DNA of 36,256 nucleotides from Trichocoleus sp. (GTDB lineage Bacteria > Cyanobacteriota > Cyanobacteriia > Elainellales > Elainellaceae): the NCBI GenBank assembly GCA_036702865.1, contig DATNQD010000007.1:1-36256 (forward strand), in the 5' to 3' direction. The notes beneath the pieces were generated by a model that saw only the letters and a list, made by a program, of their open reading frames with translations, had not been told where the DNA came from and did no database searches. A program made the translations under genes and the position numbers. Position 1 is the stretch's first letter. Each line of letters begins with the position of its first letter. Below are positions 1-5,374 of the stretch, one piece after another.

Positions 1-2
1 CT

Positions 3-107
3 CTAGATGCACTTGAAGACACTTTAGCTACTCGTTGTGTCACGCTTTCAGCAATGCCAGAAGTGATTCGTCAGCACACGCTCTTTCACTGGTGGAAGGA
101 GACCTAA
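3..107 (+). CDS. C-terminal tail of an IS630-like transposase (partial, cut by window start)
   Basis: The only open frame entering the window from the left encodes 34 residues ending in HTLFHWWKET and a TAA stop. A tail of the form LE..LA.RC..L...PEVIR..T.FHWW is what I know from the C-termini of cyanobacterial IS630-family transposases, which are DDE enzymes that cut and paste the element. Only the last helix is visible, so the DDE residues cannot be checked and I cannot say whether the element is intact. The AT-rich stretch just after the stop (about 118-145) could contain the right terminal repeat, but its partner is outside the window. Family assignment is by pattern memory and moderately sure. 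Confidence 0.5.
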   Translation, partial: LDALEDTLATRCVTLSAMPEVIRQHTLFHWWKET

Positions 108-254
108 AATAGTGCCACTCTACCAATCGGATTTCGTATAAGACAAGGTTTCCTCTGTCTACTTAGCTCAATCCTTTGCTACCCCCAACTTCTGCACCTG
201 TACACCATCCCTAACCTCGATAACATGTGCTACAAAAACCATTGAGCGATCGAA

Positions 255-1202
255 CTACCATTCTTCAGTCCGTTCCAGCGCTGGGCGATCCCACGCACCA
301 AAATTGGCAGCCGCCTCATAGCTGCTCTGCAAAAACTCAAGCAGTGCCAAATCAGGTGATGCCGATTGTCGAACATCGTCATAGGGAAGGATGAACTCTC
401 CAAGTTCCGAATTGTAAGCCGCACCGCCAGGACTAACCTTCGCTGTAGAAAACCCTTCCGGCGCAGGGTACGCATAGGCATAAAAAACGGGTTCTGGCAT
501 TTGGTCACTTCCTGGCCAGAATCCACAACTGCTGACTTCGTGAGAATATGCCTCGCGCACAACCCAGTCTGGCAGATGAGGAACTCCACCGGGGTGTTCT
601 GGTGCTCTCCGTCCTGAAAAGCGAGTGACAGCTAGGTCGAAGCTTCCCCAGAAAAAATGCACGGGGCTGCACTTACCAATAAAGCGAGATCGGAACTGCT
701 TGAATACTCGATCGGACTGAGCCAATGTCTGCCAGAATCGGTTTGCCTGATCAGGCTCATAAGTCCTATGCTCATAATCTTGCTCAAATGGGATTGCGTT
801 TACGACTTCGTTTGGTGTTGTGTGAATCTTCACGTTAAGGCGTAACTCAGCCAATTTTGCAAACAGCTCTTGATAAAATTCAGCGACCGGGCGCGACGCA
901 AGGGATATTTCCTTCACTTCACCGCTGCTGGTCTGGATCAAGAGTTTGTGATCAATGAAATCAAAATCAATCTGAAACGATCGAGTCTCATAGGGGATTG
1001 GTGAGGTTGTGAGTCCGCGAGAAGTGACGTAAAGGGGTGTGTGCCAGGAGTGATTAGTCCAGGAAGTCTGCACCAGTCTGATTTTGCCAACAATCTGTGT
1101 CCACATATGGAGTGTCTCATAGGTGTCTTTCCACTCCCGAAAAGGCAGGGTCGGCCATGAGCCAGCATTGATAGTGATGTTTGAAGGACTTAAATCAACC
1201 AT
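255..1202 (-). CDS. DUF5996 family protein
   Basis: A 315-residue protein of unknown function. It opens with the sequence expected of DUF5996 proteins: WPxLPFxEWKDTYETLHMWTQIVGKIRL at about residues 18-45, then NHSWHTPLYVTSRGL and a strand-rich middle. Near the C-terminus come FWPGSDQMPEPVFYAYAYP and a stretch ending in LPYDDVR and a helical tail. I see no signal peptide, membrane segment or catalytic motif that would give a reaction. The ATG is well supported, because GGAGG lies at 1208-1212 (read on the minus strand) a few bases before it. The gene stands alone and points away from the defence genes, and nothing ties it to them. Family assignment is fairly sure; function is unknown. Confidence 0.8.
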   Translation of the reverse strand: MVDLSPSNITINAGSWPTLPFREWKDTYETLHMWTQIVGKIRLVQTSWTNHSWHTPLYVTSRGLTTSPIPYETRSFQIDFDFIDHKLLIQTSSGEVKEISLASRPVAEFYQELFAKLAELRLNVKIHTTPNEVVNAIPFEQDYEHRTYEPDQANRFWQTLAQSDRVFKQFRSRFIGKCSPVHFFWGSFDLAVTRFSGRRAPEHPGGVPHLPDWVVREAYSHEVSSCGFWPGSDQMPEPVFYAYAYPAPEGFSTAKVSPGGAAYNSELGEFILPYDDVRQSASPDLALLEFLQSSYEAAANFGAWDRPALERTEEW

Positions 1203-1747
1203 AGTTTCCTCCGTTTATCATCAAGCCGCGCAATGACTGCGCTCAGCAGATGAGATAGTTATTGAACTAATTAAAGGATTTTTCCTTGTACTGCAACTGC
1301 AACACAATTTGTCAGTCCAGCTCTAAAGCTTCCTGAATTGAAAACTTGATTCAGTCAAACTAAAAACAATTGCAACCAATATATATCATGGCTGCAATCG
1401 TAATTAGGATTCAATTTTAGTATGGGCAGTGAGGGACTCGAACCCGCGACATCCTGCTTGTAAGACAAAATTTCACCCCTCTTAGAGCCTAGCTTTCGAG
1501 CATTCTCAAAGCAACATTCCTTAAAAATTCCTTAATTTCTGAATGGAGTATCTTCAGCCTGCTCTTGATACTTCTACGCTTTGAAAGCAATAAGCAATTA
1601 TGCTTACAATGCTATGAACCTATCCAGAGGGGCTTGGTTCTGCTCAAAGCACAACTCATCTATTCCCCAAATTTTGTTTTGTCGGAGCGCGAAGACATTA
1701 AGAGAAGCGATCGTCCTTAGCAAGATCGAATCAACCCACTCATATTG
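1203..1747. other. 545-bp non-coding stretch containing a tRNA remnant
   Basis: This stretch lies between the DUF5996 start and the stop of the small RHH gene. It is AT-rich and carries stop codons in all frames except for one 60-codon TTG-initiated frame (1581-1763), which overlaps the RHH gene and looks like chance. The only recognisable element is the tRNA-Val 3' half, listed separately. I see no transposon ends, CRISPR repeats or clear terminator. Confidence 0.6.
1423..1465 (-). pseudogene. 3' half of a tRNA-Val(TAC) gene, likely attachment-site remnant
   Basis: Read on the minus strand, the segment gives an anticodon loop CTTACAA (anticodon TAC, valine), the 3' strand of the anticodon stem (GCAGG), a variable loop, a T-arm with the standard TTCGAGT loop, and the 3' acceptor strand ACTGCCC followed by discriminator A. 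One T-stem pair is mismatched. Upstream of the anticodon loop there is no D-arm and no 5' acceptor strand, so this is not a working tRNA. A tRNA cut exactly in or near the anticodon loop is the classic footprint of tyrosine-recombinase integration into a tRNA gene. That reading is inference; decay of an old tRNA duplicate is the alternative. Confidence 0.75.
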
Positions 1748-1924
1748 CTACATGCCAGAGTGATCAGCAGCTGAGATTTTAGATTGCAGACTTCGAATAA
1801 ATTCCCGAATCACATCTGACTGCGATCGTTCAGTCTGAGCGCAGTAGCGTCTCAACAAGTCCATTTCAGCTTGGGGCAGTCGAACATTCAAATGCTCTGG
1901 ATTTCGCTTTCCTATTCTTGGCAT
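1748..1924 (-). CDS. Small ribbon-helix-helix (CopG/Arc-like) DNA-binding protein
   Basis: A 58-residue frame below the usual ORF length cut. It starts MPRIGKRNPEHLNVRLP and continues with an amphipathic helix (residues 19-31, AEMDLLRRYCAQT), a turn, and SQSDVIREFIRSL (residues 35-47). That is the ribbon-helix-helix pattern: a strand LNVRL that contacts DNA, helix A, and a second helix beginning S-x-S-D-V-I-R. Such proteins dimerise and bind operator palindromes, often next to their own gene or as antitoxins. It is divergent from the first NB-ARC-TPR gene, with 155 bp between them containing a 20-bp box seen again upstream of the small effector gene. I see no strong ribosome-binding site and no toxin partner, so it is either a lone regulator or a solitary antitoxin. 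Confidence 0.7.
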   Translation of the reverse strand: MPRIGKRNPEHLNVRLPQAEMDLLRRYCAQTERSQSDVIREFIRSLQSKISAADHSGM

Positions 1925-1937
1925 GAGTAACCAGGGG

Positions 1938-1957
1938 TGAGTTACGCTATGGGCTAG
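1938..1957. repeat. 20-bp box, copy 1, in the divergent RHH / NB-ARC intergenic region
   Basis: The sequence TGAGTTACGCTATGGGCTAG matches the copy at 4800-4819 at 19 of 20 positions. This copy lies 14 bases upstream of the RHH start and about 120 bases upstream of the first NB-ARC-TPR start, which is where an operator or promoter would be. It could also be a decayed copy of a dispersed cyanobacterial repeat, some of which contain GTTACGCT. Confidence 0.4.
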
Positions 1958-2079
1958 GCTAATACCCTATTCTGCACTGTCAATTCTTACTTCAACGCTG
2001 CCTTCATCGATCAGAGTACCTCTCGTTCAGATTTGCCCACAACGTTAGCTCATCAACAACCCTAACTTCCAGTCAGGTC

Positions 2080-4728
2080 GTGGAATCTCAAGGCAATCGC
2101 TCTCATCCTAACCTCCAGCAATCATTAAACCCGGACAATTTGGCTCTAGCGAACGGTCGTGCTGCTTCTGGGGCAAGCGCTGCCTCTTCAACTGCTCACA
2201 TAACTCAATACGTTCAGGGCGATCGGAATCAAGTGATCGGTTCGGTATCCGGTGGCAATGTTTTTGGCAATGTCGAGAACCTGAACCAGTATATTCAGCA
2301 AGCACCACCCCGATTTCTCTCAAAGCATCAGCTTCCACCTGATATTGCGGATTTTACTGGACGCACCCAAGAACAAGAGAGGTTGCTAGTAACCTTGCGG
2401 CAAGAGAATCCGCGAAAGATGGTGGCGATTTCGGGGATGGCAGGAACGGGGAAGTCGGCACTGGCAATTCGAGTTGCCTACGCGTTGAGTGCAGAGTTTG
2501 ATGAAGTTCAACTGTATGTCAACTTGCGTGGTGCGGAGGATCATCAGGCGCTAGATCCGGCAACCGTGTTGGTGGATTGGTTGCGGGCACTGGGTCTAGA
2601 TGATGCTTCGATTCCGGCTGAGCTGGAGGGACGGGTTGCAGCTTATCGATCGCTCCTGCAAGGGAAACGGGCGATTGTTTTGCTCGATAATACCCAAAAT
2701 GAAGACCAGATTCGGCCCTTGCTGCCCAATAGTGCCACCTGCGCTGTGCTAGTTACCAGTCGTAAAAAGCTGGTTGCCCTTCAAGGAACGACCTTTCTGG
2801 AATTGCCCGTTTTGCCGGAGGATGACGCACTGTGTCTGATAAAGACCCTGAGTGGCACTGCTCGCATTGATGCAGAACCAGAACAGGCAAAAGCAATGCT
2901 TGCTCTCTGTGGTTGGTTGCCTTTAGCGATTCGCATTGCCGCTGGAACCTTGAATAAACCCTCACAGCAGCGGAAAGCGCTAGCGGAGTATGTTTGCCAG
3001 TTACAGGATGAGAAACAGCGTCTGTCTCAATTGAACCTCGATTGTCTGGAGGACAACCTGGATGTTCGTACCAGTTTTAACCTCAGCTACCGGGAGTTGA
3101 GTGATGACCTTGCTGATTGCTTTCGCTGGTTGGGGTTGCTAGAGGCACCTGATTTTGGGGCAGCAGTGACCGCCGTGCTGACTGAGACTTCTGAAGAGAC
3201 GGCGCAGCAGCGGATCGATGCCCTGATTGATGCCCAGTTGTTGGAGGTGGTGAGCGAGAACCGTTATCGCCTTCATGATCTGCTTCGTCTCTTTGCACGG
3301 GAGCAGCTAGAACAAATAGAGCTGCTGGAGCAGCAGGCCAACGCACGACAACGAATTATCCAATATTTTCTGGAGTGGTCAGGTTTCATGGATAGTTGTC
3401 TGCACCCTAGAGGCCGACGCGAAATAGCAGAATCCTGGATTACAGCGGATCGAACCTTATCGTTAGAGCAGGCAGAACGAAGCTTAGAGCAAAGAGCGCT
3501 TGCTTGGTTTGAACAAGAACGCTCTATCCTTCTGATGTTGATGGAATGGATCAGTGCTGCCCAAGGCTGGGAGTACATGACACGCTTAAGCTTCAACTTA
3601 GCGTTGTTCCTCGATTGGCGTTGTTACTGGTTGGATGCTGAGCAATTACATCGTCAGGCGCTCAATGCTATTCGATGGTTGGGCAATTCCGATGAGGAAG
3701 GGGGTATCCTCAACAACTTGGGCTTAGTGTACCAGTACCAGGGGAAGTGGAACGAGTCTATCGACTGTTACCAGCAATCCTTGCAGACCTTCCGGACAAT
3801 CGACGATGTTCACGGGGAAGGACAATCCCTCAACAACTTGGGCTTAGTGTACCAGTACCAAGGGAAGTGGAACGAGTCCATCGACTGTTACCAGCAATCC
3901 TTACAAATCAAACGGACAATCGGCGATGTTCACGGGGAAGGACAATCCCTCAACAACTTGGGCTTAGTGTACCAGCACCAGGGGAAGTGGAACGAGTCCA
4001 TCGACTGTTACCAGCAATCCTTGCAGACCTTTCGGACAATCGGCGATGTCTTCGGGGAAGGACAAACCCTCAACAACTTGGGCAATTTGTACCAGTCCCA
4101 GGGTAAGTGGAGTGAGGCGATCGACTCCTATGAGCAATCCTTACAAATCTGCTGCACGATCGGCGATGTCCACGGGGAAGGAGCTACCCTCAACAACTTG
4201 GGTGCTGTGTACGATTCCCAGGGCAAGTGGAATGAAGCCATCGACTGTTACCAGCAATCCTTGCAGACCTTTCGGACAATCGGCGATGTCTCCGGGGAAG
4301 GACAAACCCTCAACAACTTGGGCAATTTGTACCAGTCCCAGGGCAAGTGGAGTGAGGCCATCGACTGCTATCAGCAATCCTTGAAAATCAAACGCACGAT
4401 CGGCGATGTTCACAATGAGGGGATAACGCTGAAGAATCTGGGCTGGTTATATCAGAAACGGGGTCGTTTCATGCAGATGACTCAATATTGGCAAGATGCT
4501 ATCGAAAAGCTGCGTCCAGACTCACGAGAGTACAGACAGTTGTATGCAATGTTGCATCCTAGCAGGCAGATGATTTTCTCTGCAGTTGGGATGCTTGTGT
4601 TAGCAGCGATCGCTCTCACCTTTATCGTGTCTAATCTGTTGGCAGGTCGTTGGCTAGTAGCACTGATCATCCTTCTGGCAACTGTTACTGCCCGGTTCGT
4701 GCTTAAGGCGATTCAGCACCAGAGATGA
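2080..4728 (+). CDS. NB-ARC-TPR STAND receptor with N-terminal amyloid-like motif and C-terminal membrane hairpin
   Basis: An 882-residue NLR-like ATPase. Order: a low-complexity lead; the shared motif GDRNQVIGSVSGGNVFGNV (47-65), followed by ENLNQYIQQ; then an NB-ARC module with P-loop GMAGTGKSA (119-127), Walker B IVLLDN (199-204), LVTSRKK (224-230), a GLPL-type segment GWLPLAI (278-284) and an MHD-equivalent LHD (398-400). Six nearly identical 40-residue TPRs follow (from about 544) plus one degenerate copy. At the end are two hydrophobic helices (about 831-852 and 857-873). NB-ARC proteins are ATP-switched sensors that oligomerise when the repeat domain detects a signal. The N-terminal motif has its closest match, 18 of 25 positions, at the C-terminus of the small gene 176 bp downstream, which suggests that protein is its output partner. 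Start is GTG with only a weak ribosome-binding site; no better in-frame start is seen. The membrane tail is unusual for this class. Confidence 0.88.
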   Translation: MESQGNRSHPNLQQSLNPDNLALANGRAASGASAASSTAHITQYVQGDRNQVIGSVSGGNVFGNVENLNQYIQQAPPRFLSKHQLPPDIADFTGRTQEQERLLVTLRQENPRKMVAISGMAGTGKSALAIRVAYALSAEFDEVQLYVNLRGAEDHQALDPATVLVDWLRALGLDDASIPAELEGRVAAYRSLLQGKRAIVLLDNTQNEDQIRPLLPNSATCAVLVTSRKKLVALQGTTFLELPVLPEDDALCLIKTLSGTARIDAEPEQAKAMLALCGWLPLAIRIAAGTLNKPSQQRKALAEYVCQLQDEKQRLSQLNLDCLEDNLDVRTSFNLSYRELSDDLADCFRWLGLLEAPDFGAAVTAVLTETSEETAQQRIDALIDAQLLEVVSENRYRLHDLLRLFAREQLEQIELLEQQANARQRIIQYFLEWSGFMDSCLHPRGRREIAESWITADRTLSLEQAERSLEQRALAWFEQERSILLMLMEWISAAQGWEYMTRLSFNLALFLDWRCYWLDAEQLHRQALNAIRWLGNSDEEGGILNNLGLVYQYQGKWNESIDCYQQSLQTFRTIDDVHGEGQSLNNLGLVYQYQGKWNESIDCYQQSLQIKRTIGDVHGEGQSLNNLGLVYQHQGKWNESIDCYQQSLQTFRTIGDVFGEGQTLNNLGNLYQSQGKWSEAIDSYEQSLQICCTIGDVHGEGATLNNLGAVYDSQGKWNEAIDCYQQSLQTFRTIGDVSGEGQTLNNLGNLYQSQGKWSEAIDCYQQSLKIKRTIGDVHNEGITLKNLGWLYQKRGRFMQMTQYWQDAIEKLRPDSREYRQLYAMLHPSRQMIFSAVGMLVLAAIALTFIVSNLLAGRWLVALIILLATVTARFVLKAIQHQR
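3709..4428 (+). repeat. Six 120-bp tandem repeats encoding TPRs (array 1)
   Basis: Six head-to-tail 120-bp units, each beginning CTCAACAACTTGGGC, are nearly identical at DNA level inside the first NB-ARC-TPR gene. A seventh unit from 4429 is degenerate. Each encodes one 40-residue TPR of the form NNLGxVYxxQGKWxEAIDCY. Differences cluster in the residues after VY and in the triplet after SLQ (TFR, IKR, ICC). Near-identity at silent positions points to recent duplication or gene conversion. This also makes the region prone to assembly collapse. Confidence 0.93.
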
Positions 4729-4799
4729 GTCGAGAGATGCCATGACCCTTAAGGGGATCTGTAATTTGTTGGTGAGATCTTGCGATCGGTAATGAAGCT

Positions 4800-4819
4800 T
4801 GAGTTACGCTATGAGCTAG
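4800..4819. repeat. 20-bp box, copy 2, upstream of the Bell-like effector gene
   Basis: TGAGTTACGCTATGAGCTAG differs from the copy at 1938-1957 at one position. It lies 84 bases before the ATG of the small effector gene, in the only long gap (175 bp) inside the receptor cluster. A 10-bp palindrome CGGTTAACCG follows at 4849-4858. The position suggests a promoter or operator that could let the effector be expressed independently of the upstream receptor. This is inference from placement. Confidence 0.4.
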
Positions 4820-4903
4820 CTACACTAGCTGCTTATGGGCTGCTTCAACGGTTAACCGAGCAATATACAAACTCTTTTACTCAAAACTAAGGATAAGCTG
4901 CTT

Positions 4904-5356
4904 ATGGACCCTGCTACTTTAACAGCGTTTCTTGCCCCTTTCCTCCCTGCTTTGCTGAACTTAGGCGCGAAGGCAGCGGCAGGTGCTGCGACCAAAGCTG
5001 GAGAAACAGCGGGTACGAAGTTGACTGAGAACGCACTCAATAAGGCGAAAGCTATTTGGGAGAAGCTGCATCCAAAAGTGGAGGCAAAGGAATCTGCCAA
5101 GGAAGCGGCTGAGGATGTGGCAAAAGCACCGGATGATGCAGATTCTCAAGCAGTATTGCGTGTGCAGCTGAAAAAGATTCTGGAAGCAGACCCTGATTTG
5201 GCAGCAGCGATCGACCAAATCCTCAAGGAAGATGCTCCTGATGGAACCTCTGGCACACAAATTGTGCAGCATGTGATGGGCAACCAGAACCAAGTGATTG
5301 GGCAAGTCACAGGTGGAAATGTGTTTGGCAATGTTACTGGCAATGTGAATCTATAG
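4904..5356 (+). CDS. Bell/HeLo-like small effector with C-terminal amyloid-like motif
   Basis: A 150-residue protein. Residues 1-108 look all-helical: a hydrophobic N-terminal helix (MDPATLTAFLAPFLPALLNL), an alanine/glycine-rich helix (23-38), then amphipathic charged helices ending near DLAAAIDQIL. Residues 126-144 carry GNQNQVIGQVTGGNVFGNV, the motif found near the N-termini of the five neighbouring large proteins. A small helical domain with a hydrophobic N-terminal helix and a C-terminal amyloid motif, next to an NB-ARC gene with the same motif at its N-terminus, is the published layout of bacterial Bell-domain effectors. Those are thought to resemble fungal HeLo/HELL pore-forming death domains. 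Expected role (inference): after a receptor oligomerises, its motif templates a fibril of this protein's C-terminus and frees the helical domain to permeabilise the membrane. AAGGA precedes the ATG by about 10 bases. It ends 18 bases before the next gene. Confidence 0.75.
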   Translation: MDPATLTAFLAPFLPALLNLGAKAAAGAATKAGETAGTKLTENALNKAKAIWEKLHPKVEAKESAKEAAEDVAKAPDDADSQAVLRVQLKKILEADPDLAAAIDQILKEDAPDGTSGTQIVQHVMGNQNQVIGQVTGGNVFGNVTGNVNL

Positions 5357-5374
5357 GGTTGGAGTTGCAGGGTT

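Noticed and set aside
230-617. Open frames on both strands antisense to or overlapping the DUF5996 gene
   Set aside because: They lie inside a well-supported gene with a good ribosome-binding site, and their translations show no family pattern.
1581-1763. 60-codon + strand frame beginning with TTG
   Set aside because: No ribosome-binding site, no recognisable pattern, and it overlaps the 3' end of the RHH gene on the other strand.
3747-4413. Long alternative frames on both strands over the TPR array
   Set aside because: A 120-bp repeat whose length is a multiple of three keeps other frames open by periodicity; the translations are just repeated shadows.
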